Shown: positions 39,241 to 47,678 of the stretch, one piece after another
Position numbering within the stretch: position 1 is the first letter of the stretch
Layout of the letters: the number at the start of each line of letters is the position of its first letter
Source of the DNA: CBDCYS01 sp965226185
Lineage (GTDB): Bacteria > Acidobacteriota > Terriglobia > Bryobacterales > UBA6623
Assembly (NCBI GenBank): GCA_965226185.1
Contig: CBDDCT010000006.1
Span: 1,747,538-1,811,537, forward strand
Reading direction: 5' to 3'
Length of the DNA: 64,000 nt
Notes under the pieces: generated by a model
The model's database searches: none
Told to the model about the DNA's origin: nothing
The model's input: the letters and a program-made list of their open reading frames with translations, nothing else
Made by a program: the position numbers and the translations under genes

Positions 39241-42200
39241 ATGAAGCGAATTGCTGTATTGGCGGTTCTCGCGGTTGGCTGGTTGCAGGCCGAACCGGCG
39301 GCGGAAGTCCTTCAGCAATCCCAAGAATATGAGCGGGCGGGGCAGCCGATTCGTGCTCGCGCAGTGCTGGCCCGCGCAGCCGAAGCCTCGGCCGGCGACG
39401 CTGACACGCAGCTCGCCTACGCCGAATTTCTCGACCGCTACCGCGACCCTGGTCGGCGCGCGGCTTATGCCAAGGCGCTGGCGCTGCTGGGCGGCGAATC
39501 AGCCGACAGCAAGACGGGCGACGGCAAGAAGAAGGTGTTGCGGCGCTTGGTGCTGCTCTCGCTCGTTGAAGGAGACAAAGCCGGGGCCAAGAAATATGTA
39601 GCCGCGTATCGGGAATCCGGCGGTGGAGGAATGGCGGAACTCGAGTCGGCGCTTGAAGAGGGGGCTCAGACCGGGGGCCTGCCCCGCGGGTATATCGAAG
39701 TGCCCGGGCTGCTCAATTCCTTCCGCCGAATGGCGGCCCTTTCCACGGACCAGCGGCTCGACGAACTGCTGCCCGCCCTCGGCCGCAATGTGGTCACCAG
39801 CGGCTACCGCACCAGCCGCGGGGCCGAAACGCTGGTACAGACCGAGTACATGAAGCTGCTGTTGCAGTATCTCTCGCAAGCAGGCGAGCTGAAGCAACTC
39901 GCCGGGGCTGACGAAACCATCCGGGTGCCGGCCTGCGAGTCGCAAGAAACCGCTCAGATCCTCAAGATTCTGGGATTCCGGCTGAGGAACGATTGCGGGC
40001 CCGAGGCGGTCCTGGAAACGGTGAATCCCTCTCGTGCCTTCTTGTCCATTGACGCGGCCTTCCCTCTGGCGGACCTCGAACTGGCCTTTCGTCGCGAAGA
40101 GGCCTTTGACCTTCCCTACAAATCGACGATGTTGCCGGTGATTTTCAGCGCCGATTACTGGAGGGGAGCAGCGAAAAAGAACGCCAAAGGCGATTTCATC
40201 GGCATGTTCTTGAACGACCCCGCGCTGGCGCGGCTTTACGTGGCGATGTCGAATCTGCATGAGCCGACCGCCATTGCGCTGCAGCGCGATATTCCCATTG
40301 ACCGCCTGAGGGACTACGCTCATGTGCTCGATTTCTTCGGCGGCATGTTCGAGATCAAAGACGGCCGCGCGGCGGTTCCCGGCGGTCCGGGCGCCGAAGC
40401 GGCCTGGGAAGATTTGACGGGCGTATCCCCCTCGAACCCGGCGGCCTTCTTCCAGCACTTGCTCGAAAGCGACGACGGCTGGGCGGCGGCGTTCTTTGAT
40501 TCCTTGTGGCGAGTCGACGGCAAGCTGCAACAGTACTTCACGAGCCCCAAGCGCCTGAAGCGCTTCTACCTGGCGGTCCGGGGCAAGACCACCAGCCCTG
40601 GTCCGGCGCGGCCGATTTTCCGCTCCAATGCCGACCTTCTGCTATTGACCACCCGGCTGCAACTGAATCCAGACGGGTCGGCCTACATCCCGGGAGGCCT
40701 GGAACCTTGGAAGAACGTTTTCTCTTGGCACGAACATGCGATTTGGGACGGCAAGCGCAACCAGGACGCCCAAACCTGGAGCGCGCCGGACGACATCGTC
40801 GAATCGATGTACGTGTTCTGCCGCCGGGCGGTCAACAATGATCCCCTCAAGATGTTCATGGCCATCACCAACGTGGACCGCAAACGCAAGCAGAAACTTC
40901 GTCCCGCGACCGTCCAGCGTCTTACCGAGGCCTATTCAGATCACGGCACGCAGTTTCCGATATTCGCCGACGGGACCATGCTGTCTGACGAAACCATTGT
41001 CGCTTACCTGGATCTGATACCGAAGCTTTCGAAGGGCCGCAATCAGGCCCGGCGAGCTGACACCATCGGGATGTTTCAGGGGCTGGTTGGATTGTGGCAA
41101 ATTTTCGTTCGCGAGGGTCAGATTCCCGAAGAAAAGGCCGACGCGACGCTAAAGGAATTGATCAATCAGTTTCAGGATATTCGAAGCGATTTGGTGTTGT
41201 TCGATGCCGGGCGGGCTGGAGTGCGCACCCTGCTCACCGCCACGGGTTCCGCGGGCAGCGTCTCCCCGCAAGAGCGTCTGATATCGTTGCTGGCCGGTGA
41301 GCCAGGCCCCGGAGACGGTGCGGTCCATGGGCAGGTTATCGGCAAGTTGAACACGCTATTCGGGCAGCAGCGCCTGGTATCGGTCAAAGTGCTGTTCGAT
41401 CTCGCCGATCATCTCGAAAGAGTTTCGCGCGGCGAGAGTTTCAACGTCGCCATGGCCAACCGCTTGGCATCCCGAATTTCGGAAGTCAGCCTGCCGCGCT
41501 CGGAGCTTTCCACTCAAGAGTCCAACGCTTTTGCTCATGGCAACTGGGTCGACAAGCATCTGCAGCGGCAGCGATCCTTGAACCTGCGCCGGATGGTGGA
41601 CCGGGCGCAAGGGGACTCGGGCAAGCTGGCGGAAGTGAGGGGCGAGCTGGCGCCGATCTTGCGCGATACCATCGTGGGCCTCAACTACATTCATTACTCG
41701 CCGCCGGGGGCGCAACTGATCCAAGCGAACCCGCTGTTCGTTCGCAGTCATGACTTCCTGGGAGTGCAGGGCGCCAGCAGTTGGAAAACCACGCGAGTGT
41801 TCGGCACGGGCTGGCCCAACAGCGCCGGAGGCCGCCTGGTCGGCAGCCTTGTGGGACTGCCCTATGCGCTGGCGGACATGGAACAGAATTTCATGATTCC
41901 CTCGCAGCGCCAGGCGCTGATCTGGCAGGACCTGGCGCCTCAGATCCTGCTCAATGCCACTGTTCCCAAATGGTGGCGCATCTCGGCCTCGGAGCAGCAT
42001 TTCGTGGGCCTGCACTTGCGGCTTGGCGAAGAAATCGTGGCACAAACGGCCTTCGATGAGCAGCTCCGCGGCCCGGTGTTCGAATTCTTGCGCCGCAAGG
42101 TCGAGCCAGCCCGCTTGTATCGAGTCAGTAGTCACTTTGCCGGCGGGAGAATTCGAGAGGGTCTCGACGAGCTGACGGCGGCGGAACTGTTTCACCTGGC

Positions 42201-42663
42201 GGCTTACTTCATCCAGAACCGGGCGGATACCGCTGAGTCCTGGGGTGGGCCGGCAGCGTTGGAAATCCAGCGCCTGGCCTCGGCCATGCCCGAGCGACTT
42301 AACTACGGCCGCATCTCATCGCGGTTTGGAGTCCCTCATCCCAAACTGGCTGACTCTTACCAGCCCGAACTGCTAAACTTGCCGCTGTTCCCCACGCTGA
42401 TGGGCTACTCCAGCCGGGTCCTGGCCGAGAGCTGGGAGTCGAGCAACCTCTACTGGGCCGCGCTGGCTGACGAGTTTCATCTGCCGCCGAACCGCCTGAA
42501 CCTGATGGTTCCGGAGTGGACCCAAAAATCGCTGGAGCGCATTTTCGCGACCCATCTTGACGATTGGCCGGCTTTGTGGCGCTCGATGCGAATCGTTGCC
42601 GACGACTATCGAACGCGGGCGCGCCCTGAGGTAGAGCAGTTGGTGCGGGAGTCATTGGACTAG
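39241..42663 (+). CDS. Large exported protein of unknown function
   Basis: A 1140-residue protein. The signal peptide MKRIAVLAVLAVGWLQAEPAA is followed by a TPR-like helical stretch (about 22-110: AEVLQQSQEYERAGQPIRARAVLARAAEASAGDADTQLAYAEFLDRYRD). The remainder is mostly alpha-helical, with no motif I recognise. Conserved-looking blocks are SWHEHAIWDGKRNQDAQTW, KMFMAITNVDRKRKQ and LPYALADMEQNFMIPSQRQALIWQDL. AGGGAG precedes the ATG. It is followed 4 bases later by the frame containing the VWA gene, so co-transcription is likely. I cannot assign a function. Confidence 0.75.
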   Translation: MKRIAVLAVLAVGWLQAEPAAEVLQQSQEYERAGQPIRARAVLARAAEASAGDADTQLAYAEFLDRYRDPGRRAAYAKALALLGGESADSKTGDGKKKVLRRLVLLSLVEGDKAGAKKYVAAYRESGGGGMAELESALEEGAQTGGLPRGYIEVPGLLNSFRRMAALSTDQRLDELLPALGRNVVTSGYRTSRGAETLVQTEYMKLLLQYLSQAGELKQLAGADETIRVPACESQETAQILKILGFRLRNDCGPEAVLETVNPSRAFLSIDAAFPLADLELAFRREEAFDLPYKSTMLPVIFSADYWRGAAKKNAKGDFIGMFLNDPALARLYVAMSNLHEPTAIALQRDIPIDRLRDYAHVLDFFGGMFEIKDGRAAVPGGPGAEAAWEDLTGVSPSNPAAFFQHLLESDDGWAAAFFDSLWRVDGKLQQYFTSPKRLKRFYLAVRGKTTSPGPARPIFRSNADLLLLTTRLQLNPDGSAYIPGGLEPWKNVFSWHEHAIWDGKRNQDAQTWSAPDDIVESMYVFCRRAVNNDPLKMFMAITNVDRKRKQKLRPATVQRLTEAYSDHGTQFPIFADGTMLSDETIVAYLDLIPKLSKGRNQARRADTIGMFQGLVGLWQIFVREGQIPEEKADATLKELINQFQDIRSDLVLFDAGRAGVRTLLTATGSAGSVSPQERLISLLAGEPGPGDGAVHGQVIGKLNTLFGQQRLVSVKVLFDLADHLERVSRGESFNVAMANRLASRISEVSLPRSELSTQESNAFAHGNWVDKHLQRQRSLNLRRMVDRAQGDSGKLAEVRGELAPILRDTIVGLNYIHYSPPGAQLIQANPLFVRSHDFLGVQGASSWKTTRVFGTGWPNSAGGRLVGSLVGLPYALADMEQNFMIPSQRQALIWQDLAPQILLNATVPKWWRISASEQHFVGLHLRLGEEIVAQTAFDEQLRGPVFEFLRRKVEPARLYRVSSHFAGGRIREGLDELTAAELFHLAAYFIQNRADTAESWGGPAALEIQRLASAMPERLNYGRISSRFGVPHPKLADSYQPELLNLPLFPTLMGYSSRVLAESWESSNLYWAALADEFHLPPNRLNLMVPEWTQKSLERIFATHLDDWPALWRSMRIVADDYRTRARPEVEQLVRESLD

Positions 42664-42675
42664 TATCATGGAGAA

Positions 42676-42720
42676 GTTCGCACAGAGAAGAGTAGTTCGC
42701 ACAGAGAAGTTCGCACGGGA
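42676..42720. repeat. Direct repeats before the VWA start codon
   Basis: GTTCGCACAGAGAAG occurs at 42676-42690 and 42695-42709, with a third partial copy GTTCGCAC at 42709. It lies between the stop of the 39241 gene and the ribosome-binding site of the VWA gene. Confidence 0.75.
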
Positions 42721-42745
42721 GAGTTGGCCAAGGAGGATAACATTC

Positions 42746-43774
42746 GTGGGACGGAGACTTGTTCGGAACGGCTTGCTGCTCATCGCGCTGCTATCGCTAG
42801 CCGCGGGATTCGTGGCGACCCAGCCAACAGCCACCGCGCAAGACGGCCTGGAAAACCCCGTCTTCCGCGTCGTGGTTGACTTGGTGGTGTTAAACGTTGC
42901 GGTAACAGACCGCCGGGGCCGCTACATCCGGCAGTTGAATCCGCGGGATTTTCAAGTGTATGAAGACGGCATCCTGCAAAATGTTTCGACCTTTGGCGAA
43001 GGCAATGAGGCGCCCCGCAGCATCATCAGTTCCGATGAGCGCACGAGCGAGGCGCCGGGCGCGGAACCAGGATCTTCGGGCTCATCGATCCAGAACCTGA
43101 TAGATGATAGCTTCGCGGGAACCAATGTGTTCATCCTGTTCGATACCAGCAACTTCATGTATCGCAGCTTCGTCTTCGCCGAGGATGCGATCGCGGACTT
43201 CGTTCGCGGCCTCGACGGCGCCGATTCGGTCGCGATTTACGGCTACAGCCGCAATTTGACCCGCCTGACACCCCTGACGAAAGAGCGCACCGAGGGGGTC
43301 CGCGGGCTGAGAACAGCCGTTGCCGGTGATGAAACGGCTCTCTACAACGCGCTGCTGCTGACGCTGCGCGATGCAGCCGGGGTTCCCGGCCGCAAGGTGA
43401 TCATTGTGTTTTCCAATGGCCCTGATACGGCCAGCACGATCGGCCCCGATGATGTTCGCGCGGTAGCCGAGGACGAAGGCGTGCCGATCTACGTAATCAG
43501 CACCCGCGAAGTCAACAGAGACCCGATCTCGAGCAACGTCTTTCGCAGACTGACCGCTCGCACGGGCGGAAAGGCTTTCTTCGCCAAGAGCTGGCAGAGG
43601 CAATCAGAGGCTTTCGTATCGATCCGTGAAGAGCTGGCGAGTTCCTATACGCTGACCTATCGCCCGCTGCCGAATCCCAACGAGGGCTGGCGCAGCATCA
43701 ACGTGGAACTAGTCGGCGACAACCTTCGGAAATACCGCATCCGCACCCGCAGCGGCTACCGCCCCAAGCTGTGA
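42746..43774 (+). CDS. Exported VWA-domain protein (acidobacterial type)
   Basis: A 342-residue protein. I place the start at GTG 42746, because AAGGAGG lies 9 bases upstream and the product then opens with a proper signal sequence (GRRLVRNGLLLIALLSLAAGFVATQPTATAQ). The longer frame from ATG 42668 would translate direct repeats. Domains: a short beta segment VDLVVLNVAVTDRRGRYIRQLNPRDFQVYEDGI typical of acidobacterial VWFA-related proteins, then the VWA fold with the MIDAS-like FILFDTSNFMYRSF, GADSVAIYGYS and KVIIVFSNGPDTAS. The metal site DTSNF lacks the second serine of canonical DxSxS. Converges on hisF. Confidence 0.83.
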   Translation: MGRRLVRNGLLLIALLSLAAGFVATQPTATAQDGLENPVFRVVVDLVVLNVAVTDRRGRYIRQLNPRDFQVYEDGILQNVSTFGEGNEAPRSIISSDERTSEAPGAEPGSSGSSIQNLIDDSFAGTNVFILFDTSNFMYRSFVFAEDAIADFVRGLDGADSVAIYGYSRNLTRLTPLTKERTEGVRGLRTAVAGDETALYNALLLTLRDAAGVPGRKVIIVFSNGPDTASTIGPDDVRAVAEDEGVPIYVISTREVNRDPISSNVFRRLTARTGGKAFFAKSWQRQSEAFVSIREELASSYTLTYRPLPNPNEGWRSINVELVGDNLRKYRIRTRSGYRPKL

Positions 43775-43803
43775 CGGATCATCCGTGGCTTTTCGCGCGC
43801 AAG

Positions 43804-44568
43804 CTAACCGCGCGTCCGAACGGGTATTCCGTGGCCCGCAAGAATCTCTTTCAAGCTGTCGACAATATACGTTCCGTAGTGAAAGATCGAGGCGGCGAGG
43901 GCGGCGTCCGCTTCGCCATCGGTCAAGACTCTGACGAAATCTTCGGGCTTGCCGCCGCCGCCGCTGGCGATGATCGGGATGTGCGTATTTCGGGAAAAGG
44001 CCCGGGTGAGGTCGCAGTCGAAGCCAGATTGGGTACCGTCGCGGTCCATCGACGTCAGCAGGATCTCTCCCGCGCCCAGCGCCTCCGCCCTGCGAGCCCA
44101 CTCGACCGCGTCGATGCCGGTGTCCTTGCGTCCGCCATAGGTGTAGACGTTCCAATTGCCTGCTGAGCGGCGGCGGGCATCGACGGCCAGCACCGTCGCT
44201 TGCGCGCCGAACTCCTGGGAAAGCTCGCTGATCAGCTCCGGACGCTCGACGGCGGCCGTGTTGATCGACACCTTGTCCGCGCCGACGGTCAGAATCTTGC
44301 GGGCGTCGGCGATGGATCGGATACCGCCGCCCACGGTCAGCGGGATGAAAACCTCGCGAGCCGTCTCCTCGACAACATGGATCATCGTTTCGCGGTGGTC
44401 GCTCGAGGCCGTGATGTCGAGGAACACCAGCTCGTCCGCCCCATCGCGGTTGTAGGTGTTGGCCAGCTCCACCGGATCCCCGGCATCGCGCAACCCCACG
44501 AAGTTGACGCCTTTGACGACACGTCCATCGGTGACGTCCAGGCAAGGAATAATTCGCTTCGCTAACAT
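43804..44568 (-). CDS. hisF: Imidazole glycerol phosphate synthase, cyclase subunit
   Basis: A 254-residue (beta/alpha)8 enzyme that uses ammonia from HisH to turn PRFAR into IGP and AICAR. Catalytic Asp residues are in RIIPCLDVTDGRVVKGVNF and LLTSMDRDGTQSGFD; phosphate-binding loops are PLTVGGGIRS and PIIASGGGG. Last gene of the his operon, overlapping hisH by 7 bases, as expected for the HisF-HisH heterodimer. Confidence 0.98.
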   Translation of the reverse strand: MLAKRIIPCLDVTDGRVVKGVNFVGLRDAGDPVELANTYNRDGADELVFLDITASSDHRETMIHVVEETAREVFIPLTVGGGIRSIADARKILTVGADKVSINTAAVERPELISELSQEFGAQATVLAVDARRRSAGNWNVYTYGGRKDTGIDAVEWARRAEALGAGEILLTSMDRDGTQSGFDCDLTRAFSRNTHIPIIASGGGGKPEDFVRVLTDGEADAALAASIFHYGTYIVDSLKEILAGHGIPVRTRG

Positions 44569-45164
44569 GCCAAGAAATTCCGTACGACCTGCTGGCCGAG
44601 GTCCCCTGACTTCTCGGGGTGGAACTGCACTCCGAAGACGTTTTCGGACTCAATCGCCGCTGCATAGCGGACGCCGTACTCGCAAATCGCCGCGGTGCGC
44701 TCGCCCGCTGCTTCGGCGGGCACGTAGTAGCTGTGGGCGAAATAAACATAGGGGTGCGCGCCAATTTCCCGCAATAAGCGGGGCCGGCCTTGCAGCTCCA
44801 GTTCGTTCCAGCCCATATGCGGGACGCGCGCGCCGGCGGCAAACCGCCGCACCTGGCCGGGGTAGACACCAAGGCCGCTCAGCTCGGGGGCCTCTTCGCT
44901 GCTCTCGAACAGCGCTTGCATGCCCAAACAAATACCGAGGAAAGGGATTCCGTCCGCGATGCGCTCCCGGAACGTTTGCCGCACGCGGAGGGAATCGATC
45001 GAGCGGATCAACTGCCCAAAGTGGCCGACGCCTGGAAGGATGATCTTGTCAGCCTGGCGCAGGCCGTCCGCAGTGGAGACGATTTCGTAGGTCGCTCCGA
45101 TCGAGTCGAGAGTGTTCTCCACCGAGCGGAGATTGCCGGCGCCGTAATCGAAGATGGCGATCAT
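44562..45164 (-). CDS. hisH: Imidazole glycerol phosphate synthase, glutamine amidotransferase subunit
   Basis: A 200-residue class I glutaminase that supplies ammonia to HisF. Nucleophile Cys in IPFLGICLGMQALF; catalytic His and Glu in FGVQFHPEKSGDLG. Start MIAIFDYGAGNLRSV is the family norm. There is a 134-base gap to hisB, containing a family-B-like core (GCGGATGAGGTGCG near 45249). HisA, which would act between, is not encoded in this operon. Confidence 0.98.
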   Translation of the reverse strand: MIAIFDYGAGNLRSVENTLDSIGATYEIVSTADGLRQADKIILPGVGHFGQLIRSIDSLRVRQTFRERIADGIPFLGICLGMQALFESSEEAPELSGLGVYPGQVRRFAAGARVPHMGWNELELQGRPRLLREIGAHPYVYFAHSYYVPAEAAGERTAAICEYGVRYAAAIESENVFGVQFHPEKSGDLGQQVVRNFLAC

Positions 45165-45298
45165 GTTGATGGCGGTTTCGGGTCAGGGGTTTTTGTCAGC
45201 CGGCGGTTGTTCAACGACCGGAACGTTGCGGCGATGGGGCTGGCCACTGGCGGATGAGGTGCGCCGTCGCGGGTGACCCCTTACTTGCGGTTGACCTC

Positions 45299-45934
45299 TC
45301 ACTCGCTTGACCCCTCACTTGCGTTCGGGGCTCTGAAGCTGATTCCTTCCAGCAGCCCTTTTGTGCTGGGAAGCTGATCCTTCAGCCTGGCGTCTTTCGA
45401 GCAGGCGTAGCGCATGGCGCGGGCAAAACATTTGAAGATGGCCTCGATCTTGTGATGGCTGGAGCGGCCGTACATCACGCGCGCATGCAGATTCGCGCCG
45501 CAATGGGTGGCGAACCCGTCGAAGAAATCATGCAGTAACTCCGTTTGCAGGTCGCCGACCAGACGGAAGCGAGTCGGAGCGTGGTAGACCAGCGCGGGGC
45601 GTCCGCCGAGGTCCACCGCCACGACCGCCAGCGTTTCGTCCATCGGCAACACGAAGTAGCCGGCTCGATTGATTCCAACACGGCCGCCCAAAGCCTTGGC
45701 AAAACACTGCCCGAGAACGATCCCCACGTCCTCGACCGTATGGTGCTGATCGACATCGAGATCGCCGGTTGCGGCGAGGTCCAGGTCAAAGCCCCCGTGC
45801 TTGGTGAACAGCTCCAGCATGTGGTCAAAAAAGCGAATGCCGGTGGACACGTTGTAGCGTCCCTTGCCATCGATGACAAGTTTGGCCCGGATCCGGGTTT
45901 CCTTCGTGTCGCGGGTGATGGCGGCTTTGCGCAT
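45299..45934 (-). CDS. hisB: Imidazoleglycerol-phosphate dehydratase
   Basis: A 211-residue manganese-dependent dehydratase. Metal-binding motifs are HHTVEDVGIVLGQ and the internal repeat RSSHHKIEAIFKCFARAMR, with DFFDGFATH between. I chose ATG 45934 (MRKAAITRDTKETRIRAKL); the frame runs open to 46120, but that part lies inside the preceding HAD gene. The start is 2 bases after the HAD stop. Monofunctional: the histidinol-phosphatase half of enterobacterial HisB is absent. Confidence 0.97.
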   Translation of the reverse strand: MRKAAITRDTKETRIRAKLVIDGKGRYNVSTGIRFFDHMLELFTKHGGFDLDLAATGDLDVDQHHTVEDVGIVLGQCFAKALGGRVGINRAGYFVLPMDETLAVVAVDLGGRPALVYHAPTRFRLVGDLQTELLHDFFDGFATHCGANLHARVMYGRSSHHKIEAIFKCFARAMRYACSKDARLKDQLPSTKGLLEGISFRAPNASEGSSE

Positions 45935-45936
45935 GG

Positions 45937-46605
45937 TCACAACACCGACTCCAGTTCGTTGATATTTTCTACTACCGCGCGAGCGCCCTCTTGCTGGAAA
46001 AGGCGCACAATCTCCTCTCGCCTCGGCACATTCGCGGCCGCCACGCCCACGAAGGGAATGCCCGCGGCCCGGGCGCAGCGGCCATCGTCGATGTTGTCGC
46101 CCACGTAGGCCGGCTCGCAACCGGGCAGTTGTTCGAGCGCCCGCAGCAGCCCATCCGGAGCGGGCTTGTGGTTTTCGACGTGGTCACTGCTGACGACCGG
46201 GTCGAATACTGTTCCGTTCGCGAAGCGATCCAGAGTGAAGCGGGCTGCCCGCTGCGGACGTCCCGTATAAACCGCCAGGCGGTAGCTGTTCGCCAGTCTC
46301 GACAAGACGGTGGCATCGACCAGCCAGCGCTCTCGCAGAATCATCCCATCGTCTCCGTTGCCCCAGAAAAGCTCTTCAAAGTACTCGTGGACTTCGTCGT
46401 ACTCGATGTCTACTCCGAACTCGCGCAGCACGTCCCGCGCAATCACGCAGTCGTCGTTATAGCCGCCGCGATTTTTCATCTCGACAATGCGCTCTTGGCT
46501 GATCTGCTTGCCGCTGAAGCGGGCGACGGTATCGATCAAGGTTTGGCGATAAGAGTCCGTGGGATCGACAAGTACGCCGTCCATGTCAAAGATCAGGGCG
46601 CGCAT
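45937..46605 (-). CDS. HAD-superfamily phosphatase, candidate histidinol-phosphatase
   Basis: A 222-residue HAD protein. Motif I is LIFDMDGVLVDP (two Asp), motif II VYTGRP, motif III the Lys in ENHKPAPDG, motif IV GDNIDD. A cap of about 90 residues follows motif I. It overlaps hisC by 13 bases and is 2 bases from hisB. No other histidinol-phosphatase is visible and HisB is monofunctional, so this is the best candidate for the missing step (inference); a phosphoglycolate-like housekeeping phosphatase is the alternative. Confidence 0.8.
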   Translation of the reverse strand: MRALIFDMDGVLVDPTDSYRQTLIDTVARFSGKQISQERIVEMKNRGGYNDDCVIARDVLREFGVDIEYDEVHEYFEELFWGNGDDGMILRERWLVDATVLSRLANSYRLAVYTGRPQRAARFTLDRFANGTVFDPVVSSDHVENHKPAPDGLLRALEQLPGCEPAYVGDNIDDGRCARAAGIPFVGVAAANVPRREEIVRLFQQEGARAVVENINELESVL

Positions 46606-47678
46606 GAATTCATCACCTCGGGCAGCAGTCTCAGCAACTTGCGGACCTGCGATTTCTTGCCTGCCGTAATCCGGATCGTGCCCGGAACTTCGTGGCTGCG
46701 GTCGCGCACGAGCAAGCCTTTTTCCCGCAACCCCTGGCAGACGTCGTTCGCGCGCGCTCCGAATTTCACCAGCACGAAGTTCGCCTCCGTTGCATAACAG
46801 GGCAGTCCCAGGCGATCGAGCCCCGAACGCAACATCTCGCGCGATTCGAGAACTTCCCCGACATACGCTCGAATGTAGTCTTGATCCTGAACCGCCTCGA
46901 TGGCGCAGATGACGGCGAGCGAATTGACGCTATAGGGCGACTGTACTTTCCTAAAAGCGCTGATGTTTTCGGCCCGCGAGAACAAACACCCGACGCGAAG
47001 ACCGGCCATTCCGTAAACCTTGGAAAATGTCCGGCTCACGAACAAGTTCGGGTATCGCTTCAGCAGTTTCAGCGCCGTTACCCCGTAGAACTCGAAATAG
47101 GCTTCGTCGATCAGCACCGCCGCGCCGCGCGCTTTCCGCAGGATCTTTTCGATCTCGGCAAGTCCAATGGCGGACCCGGTCGGGTTGTTCGGATTTGCAA
47201 TCAGCACGAGGCGCGTTTTCCGGGTGATCGATTCCAGCAGCGGCCGCAGAGGAAACGCCAGATCCGGCTCCACGTAGGGGATGAAGCGCGGCGTTCCTCC
47301 GGCAATCTCAACCGCCACGCGAAAGATCGGGAACGTGGGCCAGGGAATGACCACCTCGTCCCCGTCGTCGACGTAAGTGTTCACAAGCACCTGGATCGCC
47401 TCGTCGGTGCCGTCGGAGAACGTCATCTGTTGCGGCTTGACTCCGAAGAACGGCGCGACGGATTGGCGCGCTCCTTCGTACTCGGGGTAGACCGAGAGCA
47501 GTTCGCGAGTCGCATGTTTCTTGAGAGTCCGCAGCACGCGCGGCGAGCAGCCCACCGTGTTCTCATTGAAGTCCAGACGCAGCTTGCCCGCGCGGCCGCC
47601 GGTGGGAGGTAGGTAGGGCGACATCTCGCGCACAGCCGGGCGCGGGCGGGGAGCTTTGATGGAAGGCTGCTTAGCCAT
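46593..47678 (-). CDS. hisC: Histidinol-phosphate aminotransferase
   Basis: A 361-residue PLP enzyme of histidine synthesis. PLP lysine in FVSRTFSKVYGMAGLRVG, with LVLIANPNNPTGSAIG and VLIDEAYFEFYG. Start at ATG 47678 (MAKQPSIKAPRPRP), overlapping the hisD stop by 8 bases (ATGGCTAA). The upstream open frame to 47777 translates hisD's tandem repeat and is not part of the protein. The GAGG elements that could act as ribosome-binding site come from that repeat. Confidence 0.96.
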   Translation of the reverse strand: MAKQPSIKAPRPRPAVREMSPYLPPTGGRAGKLRLDFNENTVGCSPRVLRTLKKHATRELLSVYPEYEGARQSVAPFFGVKPQQMTFSDGTDEAIQVLVNTYVDDGDEVVIPWPTFPIFRVAVEIAGGTPRFIPYVEPDLAFPLRPLLESITRKTRLVLIANPNNPTGSAIGLAEIEKILRKARGAAVLIDEAYFEFYGVTALKLLKRYPNLFVSRTFSKVYGMAGLRVGCLFSRAENISAFRKVQSPYSVNSLAVICAIEAVQDQDYIRAYVGEVLESREMLRSGLDRLGLPCYATEANFVLVKFGARANDVCQGLREKGLLVRDRSHEVPGTIRITAGKKSQVRKLLRLLPEVMNSCAP

